This document shows positions 1 through 10,925 of a stretch of DNA of 64,000 nt, piece after piece. Under the pieces are notes generated by a model that ran no database searches, was not told where the DNA came from, and saw only the letters and a list, made by a program, of their open reading frames with translations. Origin of the DNA: Botrytis cinerea B05.10 (taxonomy: Eukaryota > Ascomycota > Leotiomycetes > Helotiales > Sclerotiniaceae); the NCBI RefSeq assembly GCF_000143535.2, contig NC_037315.1, positions 930,001 to 994,000 of the forward strand, in the 5' to 3' direction. The translations under genes were made by a program, and so were the position numbers. The stretch's first letter is position 1. Each line of letters opens with the position of its first letter.

Positions 1-494
1 ACTCTTCGTCCTAACTACCACTCTTACACCTTCTTGTTGCTGCCACCAATGCGCTAACATTAAGGTTTTCTCAATTGCTTTCCCCGTTCCTTTCATTACT
101 ACTTCTTCGCCATTACCACTCCCTGATTTTCTTTCCATCCTACTTGTCTTAATGCCTTCTTCGATTTCTCTCATCAACTCTCTGTCTGTACTAGGCAAAA
201 CTGTAGGCCCGGCACGAAATTCTGCGCCATCTAGGTATTTACGGACTCGTTTCACGATGGCAATGAATTGCGATTTGTCAGAGACGTACACGACTTTCTC
301 GGAAGAGGAGCGGGGTGACGCGATTGCGGGGTGCAGAAGGGGTCGCTTTTGGATTCTTTGGTCTGCGCATACGAATTAGCATCAATTAAGAACCAGAGAA
401 TCAAGGGAATCAAGAGAATCTTACTCTTTCCTATTCTTGGCAGTTTAGGTTTCTTGTCGTCCTTAGCGGAAAGTGAAGGTAGTGTGCGAGCCAT
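1..494 (-). CDS. POP7: RNase P/MRP subunit POP7 (Rpp20-like, Alba fold), 3' end cut by window
   Basis: Subunit of nuclear RNase P and RNase MRP, which process tRNA and rRNA precursors; it normally binds the P3 arm of the RNA with Pop6. Two exons are read on the minus strand: 494-425 and 362 to beyond position 1. The intron 424-363 has GTAAGA at the donor, GCTAAT as branch and CAG at the acceptor, and splicing keeps phase 1. After a short basic N-terminus (KKPKLPRIGK, then RPLLHP) the Alba-type core is plain: VVYVSDKSQFIAIVKRVRK, then GTGKAIEKTLMLAHWWQQQ and VRVVVRTKS. The GKAIEK segment is the family signature. The C-terminus lies outside the window. It is head-to-head with the RAV2 gene. The identification rests on motif recognition and is fairly secure. 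Confidence 0.85.
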
Positions 495-844
495 TTTTGT
501 GCCGGCCACGATGCGGCTCTGATTTTGGTTTTGGCTGCGATTGTTTGTTTGCAATTCGTGCTCATTAATGTAAGAAAGTATGAGTAGAGTATGTGGTGTG
601 AGAATTGATGCACAAGGGATCAGAAAGTAGATGTGAGAGTAATGAAGCAGTATAGAGAAGGTCTGTAATTGCGATTTGATACATTAAATTGATACAGCAA
701 AGTTCTGAATTAAGACACTCACCGCCCGGCAGAATCTATCTTACACTAACGTCATAGGCTATAGATAGATGGGCAGATCCACCAAAGTGCAGCAATCTAC
801 ATCATCCCGAAGAACATTTAATTTCGCATCGACAATATATCGAT
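495..844. promoter_or_regulatory. Shared divergent promoter region of POP7 and RAV2
   Basis: The 350 bases between the two divergent start codons must hold the 5' ends of both housekeeping genes. No convincing TATA box or ORF is seen. Inference from layout only. Confidence 0.45.
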
Positions 845-1931
845 ATGTCTACTTCCGTCTGGCCGTCTTTACCTGTCCATGAGTTGAGGAAAGAAGAGGA
901 CGATTCCACGGTATATATCCACTTGCTTCCCCCCACACAATCTCATCTAAACAACAAGCAGAAACTAACTGTCAATCCAGGAACGCGAGCTATCATGGCT
1001 TCTAGAATCACTACAGGAAACATTGGCTTCACTAAAGACGGGCTTAGAAGATTGTTATGCCCTTCTCGCGCCTGTTGAGCCGGGGTCTACACTTGTTATG
1101 TCGTCACCTCGTTCCGAGTATTTGAAGGGCCATATTACTCGTGTTGGTACTCAGGTCGTTAAAGGAGTTTGTCTTCCCCTTTTCCTTACGTTATTCATAT
1201 CTTCAACTTCCTTCTTCTGCCCCAAGCCTCAAATTCCGAATTGAAGCTCTTTCAGCGATCGCTAATAGTCATCTCTTCAGACCCTCCACCTGCGCCTCAA
1301 ATCTCTCCCACCGTCCTCATTTTCACTGTCGCCGACTTTACCCCTTCTCCTCGAACCGCTCACTCAACTCCGCACACTCCTAAATCAAAGTCTTGATTGC
1401 GTTGACATAACTCGCTGGACTGGCGATCGTCATTCTGCGCCTTTTATATCCTCCCAGTTGCATCTCCTTCATAGTATCCTCACCGAGGCCAAGCTCGTCC
1501 TCAAAGGTCCCTCTCTCCTCGAATCCCCCACACAAACCCCCGCATCTTTGAACTGGGCGCATAACCCTGTTGATCCGAATACTTTCGCCCCATCCTTACC
1601 ATCCAATGTCTCTCTCGATCTTACTATCTCCGATGGTTCTTTACTGCTTACGATACGAGTTCTTGAACCTGTCGCACAACAAGTCAATTTTGGGAGCAGG
1701 ATAGCTTTCGCAATAGGAGCTCAGAGAAGATTGGAGCACGATGAGATGGATGAGGTCTTTATGTTCAAAGGGGAAGAGGTTAGGGTTAAGGAAAAGGTCA
1801 GGGTTGAGAGTGCGGATCCAAGGTTGATGAGTGTTTTGGCTAAAGTGGCAGCCCTGGAGCATACCGTTGAAGGGGCGAGAGCAGGCTTGAAAATCGTTAT
1901 GGGAAGTGATGGACTGGAGGCTGAAGACTAG
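845..1931 (+). CDS. RAV2: RAVE complex subunit 2 / Rogdi homologue
   Basis: Subunit of the RAVE complex, which promotes assembly of the V1 and V0 sectors of the vacuolar H+-ATPase. Three exons are inferred: 845-910, 981-1166 and 1281-1931 (300 codons plus stop). Introns 911-980 and 1167-1280 keep the frame; the second has donor GTTTGT, branch GCTAAT and acceptor CAG. Rogdi-family landmarks appear in order: YALLAPVEPGSTLVMSSPRS, then KGHITRVGTQVVKG at the exon 2 end, RLKSLPPSSFSL at the start of exon 3, DITRWTGDRHSAPFISSQL, PVDPNTF, and near the C-terminus EEVRVKEKVRVESADPRLMS followed by AALEHTV. Length (300 aa) fits fungal Rogdi proteins. The first exon is only 22 codons. Exon 2 was placed by homology to the family pattern, so its boundaries are inference, but all phases agree. 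Confidence 0.85.
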
Positions 1932-2472
1932 TGGTGTGTTTGGTACTACTTCTAAAGAGTACCAGTAATCAAAATCTGCTTAATATCAGACGATGATTTT
2001 TCATGGCATCACTTAATTTAGGCTTGAAATCTTTGAATGTAATGCTTAGGAGGTCTACATGGCACGCCTGCAAGTTGAAACGAAAGCTGTTAAGGATTAT
2101 CATAGAAGTATTTCCAGCCAGGTAAAGTGCAGCTACATTAGGAGTTAATCTAGGTTCTGCGATGATACCATTTGAATTGTTCTGCGGTTTTGGACTTTAT
2201 ATTTTCATTTCTACCAAGCTTATTAGCGAGCGATTGGAATAGATTTCGATCAGTCAATAATGTCTGGCTCTGCAAATTCTACTCCGGAATATGTATGCAT
2301 ACTTCAGAATGTAATCTTATGTTTCAATTTGCAATAGATATAGATTATCACCTCAATGATATCTCCCGAAATTTTTGGCGGCATTGCAGTTGAAATCTTC
2401 TCCAAATTCCAAAGTCAATACATCGAAGTCATTCACGACAGTTTTCCAACCCCTTCCTTTTCAAGCGCCCAC
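1932..2472. other. Intergenic, convergent 3' ends
   Basis: Lies between the RAV2 stop and the 3' end of the NRPS-like pseudogene. AT-rich; no ORF or repeat that I can support. Confidence 0.5.
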
Positions 2473-4867
2473 CTACTCAAAAATCCACTTTGCAATCCAC
2501 TCCCTTTTCACGCCCTTGAAGTCGTTCAAAGCCTTGCTTGCCTTCTTGGTCTTTTCTGTTTCTAATACATTACCTTCCTCGCCACCTCCAAGCACATCTT
2601 CGTAGAACTCTAACAGTTTGGCTGCGGGATTATTTTCCAAGATCTTATCCAATTCTCCATCCTTCAATACAGTCCCAGCTCCTGCTTTGAGCTCTACATC
2701 TTGCCTGAATTCGCGATCCAGATATCGAGTGAAACGACATCAATTGATTTGCTGGAAATAGAACATAGATCCATAACCAGCTCCTCTCGGACATCTTCCC
2801 AGCTCTTGGGATTAGGATTCAAAGAATAAAAGACCCGAACTGACCTTACTTCATGTTGGACATTATTGGTCAGAGCCAAGTCTGCGATAATATCTGCAAG
2901 TATATCTACCGGTACCCAATCAATTTTTCTAAGGCTCGAGCCTAAATAGCTAGGAATAGAACATAAATGTATACAACTGAGAACGAGGCTTGGAAACCAT
3001 TCAGTCTTGTTCCACAACCCTTTACATCTTACCGGACCGGCTATTTGACCGACTCTTGCGAGGGAGAATTCATACCCATGAGGTAAAAACTTATCTGATG
3101 CGTAAGAGATAAGAAGTTTGGAGATGTATTTACTTTCCGCGTAGCCATTTGGACCTACGATAAATTTATCTGGCTCGATCGATGGGTGGATTATATTCTT
3201 GGGTGTACTACCAGGCGAAGTTCTGTATCCCATGACGCAACTAATCGAGGAGATGAAAAACAACCTCCTACCTGCACTCGATACTGCAAGCGTAAGAAGA
3301 TTGATCAGACCTTCGATGCTCAGACGGAAAGAAGGCAATGATAGATTGAAATTGACAAGCCAGGCATTATGAATGATGCGAGTTGCTCTTATTAAGTTGA
3401 TATAGTCTTCTGTACGAAGTCCAAGCTGCGGTTTTGAAAGATCCGTAGTGAGGAATGTAACTCAAGAATCGGCAATGTCTGCGGATTGGTCTCGAGAGTC
3501 TCTGAGATTTCTACCTAATGATGAGCGGTTCAAACAGTATATATGAGCGACTCCTGGAGTTAAGAGAAGGCTCCCTAGAATATAGGAACCAAGCGTGCCT
3601 GTAGAGCCAGTCAAGATGACGATTTCATGATTCGTGTCAACTTTCCTGTGGGAGGTTGGGGAAGGTAGAAGAAGCGAATCGATACGGCTTCGAAACTCTT
3701 TGAGCATACTGTCTCTCAATTGACCCGTAATCTGTTGACTGTCTATAGATTTCTCGTCTGTCAAAATCTTCACGGCAGTGCTTGCTAATCGAGCAATTGA
3801 TGGATTTGTATAGAGCGTACTTGAAGTAATTGATGCAATTCCAAGGCCATGACGAAGCTTTCTTACAACTGTGAGAGCCTGTAGTGAGTCCATTCCCCAA
3901 GCGAAAATGTCCTCGTTCATATCTAGACTGGTTATCGGCAATAAAAATAAACTGGAACTCACGTGGAAGGGTGGGAAGGTTAAAGATACTCTTTTTCCCT
4001 CATACATTCGATGTTGACTCTCGTAGCCAGCTGGTGGGTCTAGGGCCATCAACGCGATCATTCTTTGAGCAGTTTCATGAGTCCAGATCATAGGCTTTGG
4101 AAATCCAGTTGAACCAGAAGATGCCTTTTTTAGTTGTAGAAGCTTTTGATACACAATGATTTTGGGATCACCCAGCTTACACAACGACGAAGGGCTCTTG
4201 ATTCGCTTTAAAGAAAGTTTTATCAAACGTAAAACATCTTCTCTCATTCTTAAGAATATCTTCAACATTTGGAACCTCAACGACACGAAGATCAGGATTA
4301 GCTTCGAGGGTCTCTGTGATCTCAGGGGGACGGGGAGTCGGTGATAGAATAGTTCTACATTTTAGGCGACCGAGCAGGTTTGTTTGAGCTGCGACGCTAT
4401 TTCTGGGGGAGGTGGGGAATATCTTTTAGATTTTAGCATTGCATGTTCATGATAAAAGAAGTATTTGAATTCGATGAATATAGAGAAGGATATTAGCAAT
4501 TGGGGGCAGACTGGTGCCTATGTATAGAAAAAAATACAGGAAAATTTCTCACCAAATAGCCAGATTTTACGGCACTCAAGATCAGTGCTGAATATCTCAG
4601 ATCATTGGGCCCGATATAGGCTAGGACCTCGAAGTCTTTCGCAGGACCCAAGGTTTCGTGCATCCACCACGCAACACAGTCAACAGCGCTGGCAAAATCA
4701 CCAAACGTGATCTTGCGATAGCCATGATCGTATGTCAAAGTAGAAACCGGATACTCTGCATAAAAAGCCTCTGGATCAACCTCGGCTATATGGTCAATAA
4801 TATTAGGAACGAGTTCATCTCTCCAATTTCGAGAAGTCATAGTTAGCGAGCCCCTAGTAGTTAACAA
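2473..4867 (-). pseudogene. Decayed NRPS-like reductase (adenylation - carrier - thioester reductase)
   Basis: Relic of a fungal A-T-R enzyme of the aminoadipate-reductase-like group, which adenylates an acid, loads it on a carrier domain and releases it by NAD(P)H reduction. The N-terminal adenylation part starts near 4867/4837 (EVLAYIGPNDLRYSALILSA). After an intron it continues with FPTSPRNSVAAQTNLL and, after a second intron, with the core SSGSTGFPKPMIWTH and then TFPPFH. Directly after that, near 3950, the carrier motif appears (MNEDIFAWGMDSLQAL), so the second half of the adenylation domain (YGPTE-type and GYxTGD-type motifs, catalytic Lys) is missing. The reductase follows (EIVILTGSTGTLGSYILGSL). 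An in-frame TGA at 3462-3464 interrupts it, and the same frame continues down to 2694 (FFISSISCVMGY, GPNGYAESKYISKLL). A frameshift near 2720 separates the C-terminal tail (AAKLLEFYEDVLGG), which ends at 2473. With at least three lesions it cannot make the full enzyme. Confidence 0.8.
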
Positions 4868-5423
4868 GTAGATCCCTTATACTTTAACCGTCTGTAGTCT
4901 CTGGAGCGCGACAGTCAAATCGTGATGTGTACAATTATGAAGAAATTCCTTGGCTTCTGTTTCATTTGGCAGTTTATAGAAAGGTGTTCTTCAGATGTAC
5001 ATAAGTAGCTGTCTGCCGGCAATGACGGCATCAGTAATACTGGAGCCAACCAACATGTAGCCAACAAACGATTGGAAATTTATATTACCCACCGTCATTC
5101 AGTTTGACAAGCAAAGATATACAACTAACAAGCAATCAATTGACTGGCGCAACAGGACTCATTATGGAGAAGGCAAAGATCTCGAGGACAGTACGTACAG
5201 GCAATTGCAAACGAGATGTAGCCTGGTAGCTCATAAAGTGGATGAAACGAAAATCACGTGTGATTCTCTATCCCCAGCCACACCTCACCCTGGATTCCGA
5301 TTTGGCAGTGATACAGTTATTGATCAAACCATCAAAAACCATCAACAGCGGTAACTTTCCAAGAAGCAATTACAACCCTTACAACCAAATCAAGTTATTG
5401 TCACAACCTTCCCATTCATCAAA
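4868..5423. promoter_or_regulatory. Divergent promoter region between NRPS-like relic and aminotransferase
   Basis: 556 bases between two head-to-head gene starts. A CACGTG-like core (atcacgtgtg) occurs at about 5253-5262. Nothing else recognised. Confidence 0.35.
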
Positions 5424-6991
5424 ATGACAATCCGGCCTCCATTCGGCCATCGCATGCGTGACACCCATTTCCAATTCTCTCCCAGCTACACACCTCTAAA
5501 CCACGGCTCCTTTGGCGCGTACCCACGTCCTATCCAACAAGCTCAAGATGCATTTCAGAAGCAATGTACTGAAAGACCGGATACATTCTACGTCTATGAT
5601 CTCCCGGAACTTGTTGATAAATCACGAGAAGCCGTTGCGCCTCTTCTAGGTGCTGATCCCAAGGAAGTGGTTCTGATCCCGAATGCAACGACAGGGGTAA
5701 ACACTGTGCTGAGAAATTTAAAATGGGAAGAAGGAGATATGATCGTTTATTTCAGCACAATATATGATGCGTGTGAGAAGACAATTGAAAGTGTAAGAGA
5801 GATGTTAGGAGTAGAAGTAGCGACGTACTGTCAGGTATTGGAGTTTCCGATTAATGAGGAGAGTCAATTAGGAGAGTTCAAGGAATTTGTAGAGTTGGTA
5901 CAAACGATGGGTACAAAAGTTAAGTTGGCTATATTTGATACGGTAAGGTTGCCTCAGTATTACAAATGGAGTCACTTCAAACTGTCGGTAGTTCTGACAT
6001 TACCCCTCATGTATTCTTTCAGTGCATCTCATTTCACCTTGACTGCTGATCATGATTATCTTACAATGTTGATAACAGGTCCTGACATTCCCCGGTGTTC
6101 GCATGCCTTGGGAGAAGCTAGTACGGATATGTAAAGAACTAGGTGTCTTGAGTTTAATTGATGGTGCTCACGGTATCGGACACATCGATCTCACACACCT
6201 TGGTTCAGTCAGTCCCGACTTCTTCGTCAGTAATTGTCACAAGTATGGCATCTTCTTCTAATCAAAGCCGCATTCTAACCTGTGGCAGATGGCTATATAC
6301 CCCTCGCTCGTGTGCAGTTTTCTATGTACCCCTTCGCAACCAAAATCTCATCCGCACTTCCCTTCCTACATCTCACGGCTACCGCAAAAGCTCCGAGAAT
6401 GACACTCTGGAAGATATCAATAACTATTTCGTCTCAATGTTTAACTTTGTCGCAACTATTGACTACACACCATATCTATGCATTCCCGCAGCAATATCCT
6501 TCCGTAATACCGTTTGCGGCGGCGAAGCATCGATTCGTCAATATTGTTTTGATCTCGCTAAAATCGGCGGTAATCTGTGCGCTTCAACCCTGAATACGCA
6601 TACTCTTCCCATCTTGTACGGAAGAGAAACAAGTTTTACTAATATCAAGCTACCAATACCCTTTTGGCATGATAGCAGCGACAAGCCTCATGTAACATCC
6701 GAGCCGACAGCATTCAAACCCGCTGATGCAGAAAAAATCAAAGTATGGCTCAACAAAACCGCAGTCAAAGAATTTGATACCTATCTGCAAATTGGATGGC
6801 ATGCGAATGTACTCTGGGTCAGGTTGAGCGCGCAGATATATCTTGAATTGAGAGATTTCGAGTGGGTAGGGGAGAAGTTAAAGGGATTATGTGAGAGAGT
6901 TAATGAGGGAGAAGTGGAAGGAACTAAGAGATTAGATTTATCGGAGGTTCCGGAGGCTCAGGAGTTGGGCATCTGTGGTGGCGCTTTGTAG
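5424..6991 (+). CDS. Class V PLP-dependent aminotransferase (isopenicillin-N-epimerase-like)
   Basis: Fold-type I PLP enzyme of the class V aminotransferase / cysteine desulfurase superfamily, of the fungal group often annotated as isopenicillin N epimerase-like. Exons 5424-5942, 6079-6242 and 6289-6991 give 461 aa; introns 5943-6078 and 6243-6288 have GTAAGG/CAG and GTATGG/CAG ends, and phases 0 and 2 agree. The N-terminus shows LNHGSFGAYPRPIQ, typical of the family. NATTGVNTVLRNL is the cofactor phosphate region. IDGAHGIGHIDL carries the PLP-contacting Asp. SNCHKWLYTPR, formed across the second intron, contains the predicted Schiff-base Lys. Further on are LPTSHGY and, near the C-terminus, the substrate-side segment RLSAQIYLE. 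The frame is intact, unlike the divergent neighbour. The substrate cannot be told from sequence. Confidence 0.85.
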
Positions 6992-7635
6992 TGATTAGCT
7001 TGACGATTGGGCTGTGAATCATTCGCCCGGGTGGATGAAACGATTGGTAGTTGATTCTGCCGATGGAGAAATCATGAACCGCATTTTCTTTTCGCCAAAT
7101 GTGAGGGGTATGGACGATGAGATATCATCGTGAGAAGATTAAATGTGGCGCTTCGCTTTTATTTCAGCAAGTTTCATGTGACATATGTCGTTAATGAGAG
7201 GGATTCAAGGACAGGATTTTTCTATATATTAATAGAGAGACAACTCTACATAGACCGTGATTAACAATTACATTCCTACCTTTTTAGTTAATTGATCGAG
7301 ATAACAGCCTGCAGATAAGACCATTTTCACCGCTGTTCAGGAAAGTCACACCAGCGATCACTTGAATAGCTTTCCAAAGAGAGTAAACCTTCGGTGATGC
7401 GTTTCAGTACTCTTAAACTTCTTAGCTATCTCTTCGAATTAGACCATATGTAATAATCACCGGAACACGATAGGTTTTCCCAGGAACTTTTCTTCTCTGC
7501 TCGAACCTTAAGAATTCGTACTGTAGCTTCCGAAGATTATATATATAGAACTCATATTACATCTTCACATTTTCCCCTTGAAAGTTTCACCCACCAAATG
7601 TCGACAGATTAACAGGCATAAAGACTTTAACTACA
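6992..7635. other. Intergenic, convergent 3' ends
   Basis: No supportable gene. The plus ORF from 7578 is a shadow of the minus-strand membrane-protein gene. Confidence 0.5.
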
Positions 7636-8382
7636 TCACCCATCGTCCCTATCTTTCACCCACCGCCCATCAAAATCCCCCACATAAAACACACCACTCC
7701 CCATCTCCTCACTCGTACTATTCCGCCACGCAACTCCAAACGGTAGATCTGACGGCATTCCCTCCACAGCCCTATTCCAGGCTACACTCAGACCTCCACA
7801 AACCACCATGGCGAAGAAGCCAGGGTGTGTGGTGGTGTAGAGACCGCATGAGGTCGCACAAGTTTCAAGACCCGCAACAAAGACTAGAACGAGCATGCAG
7901 CCGAATAAAAGGACGGTGTAGATTTTGTACCAGAGACTTATTGTACATTGGATAATGGTGGTGGTGGAATTATTGGTCAGGAAATAGAATGTATAAATGG
8001 GGATTAGACAGAGGAGGAGTAGGGTGAAGAATATGACGACGAGGAATTGGGTAAGTGTGAAGAATAGATTTAGAGGGTAGGATGAAGCTTTATAAGGTAG
8101 TAGATAGAGAGCTAGAGCCAGAAGAGCGAGTAGCGGAAGCAGAAAGAAGAACCGTACAGTTATACCACGCCAGCTACGGGGAGGGTAGAGATCGAGCAAG
8201 TAGACTGGAAATGGTTCGAGAAGCCCGAAGCTGAGAAGGGTACGGCTTGTTGATGATTTGCGCGGATTTATTGTGCTAGTGAGGCTGTATCGATCACAAC
8301 TTTCCATATCTGCGTCACTATCGCCATCGATATCCATATCCACGTATGAATAATCATCAGATATCCAGACTGCGGCAGGCAA
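7636..8382 (-). CDS. Orphan polytopic membrane protein, 248 aa
   Basis: Not recognised as a known family. A single uninterrupted frame encodes an acidic, Asp-rich N-terminus (about residues 9-30), then a Ser/Thr-rich linker and four hydrophobic stretches that look like membrane helices: about 76-97 (FFFLLPLLALLALALYLL), 104-133, 150-172 and 184-200. A soluble C-terminal tail of roughly 40 residues ends in charged residues (GRWVKDRDDG). No signal peptide is visible before the first helix. Composition and ORF length support a real gene. The start could also be an internal Met at 16 or 26. Confidence 0.6.
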   Translation of the reverse strand: MPAAVWISDDYSYVDMDIDGDSDADMESCDRYSLTSTINPRKSSTSRTLLSFGLLEPFPVYLLDLYPPRSWRGITVRFFFLLPLLALLALALYLLPYKASSYPLNLFFTLTQFLVVIFFTLLLLCLIPIYTFYFLTNNSTTTIIQCTISLWYKIYTVLLFGCMLVLVFVAGLETCATSCGLYTTTHPGFFAMVVCGGLSVAWNRAVEGMPSDLPFGVAWRNSTSEEMGSGVFYVGDFDGRWVKDRDDG

Positions 8383-8425
8383 TCTTAATAATCCCCATAT
8401 ATAGCTAGTGGTGAAAAAAAGGTTC

Positions 8426-9015
8426 CTAGAGAGATTGTATTAGAATAGCTATTCCGTTCAACCCGTTAACCAGTTGCAGAGTAGCTTGCAGCCCTTGCAA
8501 TGAAGTCGCCGTGGTTTCAGCTGAGGTCTTCGAAACCCAAACCGCATGCGGAGAACTAGGAATGCGAGAACAAAATCGTCCACTTTTCCGCATCATATTT
8601 TCGGAGCCATCCCAACCACTCGAAGTTCAAAATTTGCATTACTAGCTGCCATATTCGCAGAGTTACATGCCTTCGACCGTGTTCGTCGATCGATGACTGA
8701 GAAGTAACGCCATAGTATCGAAGTAGGATTATAGTGGCCGAGACGCTCGTGCCAACGAGGTCGTGGGTTAGAGAGATAGACGGGCGATGGAACTCCAGCA
8801 ACGATATGAACGATGAGGGGAGCTAGACAGAGTGTAAACAGATTTATCCATTCTACAAAGAGGATTCCAGATGCTTGGTACGTGAATGGAAGAACACCAT
8901 TGCATGGAAAGTAACTGCTCATTGTATGATCTTGAGATTGGTAATGAATTGGAATCGACAGAAAATAGAGACTATCATTATCGAAATGAACGTCTGCGAG
9001 AAGTTCGTTATTCAA
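8426..9015 (-). pseudogene. Apparently decayed gene for a small membrane-associated protein
   Basis: The frame from 9015 reads about 130 residues of protein-like sequence, including a hydrophobic segment (FTLCLAPLIVHIVAGVPSPV) and a patterned stretch RPRWHERLGHYNPTSILWRY followed by FSVIDRRTR. Close to 8630 this frame becomes unconvincing, while another frame opens with GWDGSENMMRKSGRF and runs to a TAG at 8426-8428. Just upstream of the new frame, TTT TGA ACT sits where an aromatic codon such as TGG would fit. I read this as a 1-nt frameshift plus a nonsense change. The idea of one continuous ancestral protein of about 190 aa is inference. The alternative is a shorter intact protein ending at 8593. 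Confidence 0.4.
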
Positions 9016-9827
9016 GTTAACATTGATGCAAGGCTCAGATGATTACACTGGGGGAAAAAAAGGTTGCAATTCAATGTCGCACAGCAAAGCTCATGTTTGT
9101 CTTGAGCACCCACTATGCCACAATTCTTATCGGGATAGGTAAGCAGCATACTGGAGATAGGTATATAGGTAACCCAGCTATTGATTACAGAACGGAGAAG
9201 AAATCAAAAATTCTGGTAACAGGCACTCGTCGTGTACTGAAACTTTCATGAAGTAAGTCGACATCGGCCCTTTACACCCCTTCGTGGAGGCCCAAATGCA
9301 AGAAAGTTTGCAGTGAGCCGGTGCTGCGCCTTAATCCACGTTAAGCAAACACCACTGCGTTTATAGAGCTGAATAGAGCTTTTGAAGCTGATGAGATACA
9401 ATCGATGTATAATGTCGTGTATGTGAATACAGAGTGACAGAGTACATACTGCAATACTTTTGTCATCTCGGTACGAGCCGAGACTGGCGGGAGCGCTAGC
9501 GTAACCCTTGTTTGATAAATTTTCCATTCAATCTCACAGCATTACCCAGTAGAATCAAGCTTGACTCCACCTGTTTATTGTGTTAAAATATTTGCATTTA
9601 AATTCCTTACAAGCTTCCTTGGGTTTTGTCAATTTCTTAATACATATATTAACCAGCGTGCTGATCTTGTCCCTCAAGTTCAGAGCTTGGTATCGTCCAT
9701 TCAACTTTCATCGCTTCAATATCGCACTTCAGTAACTAAATTTGCCTTGGTATCCGCAACGCTCACGTTTAATGCATAAGTTCAATTCTCCCGCCGATTC
9801 TGATGTCCTATCCATGCAAATATTAGA
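9016..9827. other. Intergenic
   Basis: Between the decayed gene and the 3' end of the NIPSNAP gene. Short ORFs on both strands lack codon bias or motifs. Confidence 0.45.
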
Positions 9828-10925
9828 TCAAGCAACTGGACTCCATGGCATTGGAATCAACACTCGGCTCTTCATATTTTGAATCAATGGCACAGTCTTG
9901 TGAACCGTATCTCCCCAGCCCTCTATCTCCCAGCTTTGCTCTCTTCTCTTTTTTCTCTCCTCTAAATCCGCGAATTGCCACAAATGATGCACAGTGTTTA
10001 ATTCTCCGATTTGTACAAACCATGCTCCAACGCCTTCCATGACTTCTCTGCGAGCCTTTAGACCGCGGCGCCAATGAGTCTCCCACTCTAAGAGGTTACC
10101 GGGATGCAATGTGTACGAGCGTAATTCAAAGAGACCACCAAGGTCACGGGGTGCAGTGGTTGGCCAGAAGGAGAATTCTTGCATAAGAGAAACGTTCTTC
10201 TTTGTAATGAGAGACTTGAGTTTCTTGTCGAATTCCTGGAAGCCAGGCTGTGATGCGATACTGTGAAGGGAGTCATGGTAACCGTGATATCTTTGGTATT
10301 CCCAAATGTGAACTACAATCATTTATCTGTCAGCGTCTGTAGGTGGAATAAATTCAAGGGTAAACGAGGATTGGAGCGTACCAAAAGTATCACAATCTCC
10401 AACCTCTGTTCTCCAACTTCCAACTAAGTGTACTTTATTCTCTTCCATTCCCGCCATCTTGGGATACCATTCCCCGACCAGTTGGACATACTCATCAACC
10501 TTATCTGGCTTGACCTCATGAAACACGATCGAGTGTACATATTTGCCTCTAGCCAAAACCTGACTGAAACTCTGTTCAATCTCCTTTTCCATCTCACGAC
10601 CTTCAGGAGTGCCATAAATTAAACTACTTAATTTTCCTTTCTTCTCACCATTTTCGTTCGTGTGCTCTACTCCATTTAGTGTATGGTCCGCCGAAGCAGA
10701 GTTTTGAGCTTGGGAGGACAGTTTGGACTCACTTGCAGCTTCTTTCTTACGATGTTGTTCTGCGATTCTTTCTCGAAATTCTTTCTGCTTTGCATCGAAT
10801 GAGGCCACACCTTGAGGGGTGATATTTGACAGGGCTGGTGTACGAGAGAGAGAGGTAGATGTAGTCGTGAAGGCTCTAAGAGGTTGACTCGTGATAGAGC
10901 TGCGTGCGATTCGTCGTGTAAACAT
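9828..10925 (-). CDS. NIPSNAP family protein, mitochondrial
   Basis: NIPSNAP proteins are mitochondrial proteins with ferredoxin-like alpha/beta barrel domains; their biochemical role in fungi is unsettled. Two exons, 10925-10382 and 10312-9828, are joined over intron 10381-10313 (GTACGC...TAG, phase 1), giving 342 aa. The N-terminus (MFTRRIARSSITSQPLRAF) is basic and hydroxylated, as expected for a mitochondrial presequence. A low-complexity linker follows, then a first domain (KYVHSIVFHEVKPDKVDEYV). The second domain is the diagnostic one: FELRSYTLHPGNLLEWETHW, AWFVQIGELNTVHHLW, then YLDE-like FADLEERKKRREQSW and the ending VLIPMPWSP. The diagnostic YHGYHDSL and HIWEYQRY segments are created by splicing. 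Family call is firm. Confidence 0.9.

Noticed and set aside
7578..7955. Plus ORF of 125 aa
   Set aside because: Shadow of the minus-strand membrane-protein gene, which has a longer frame and membrane helices.
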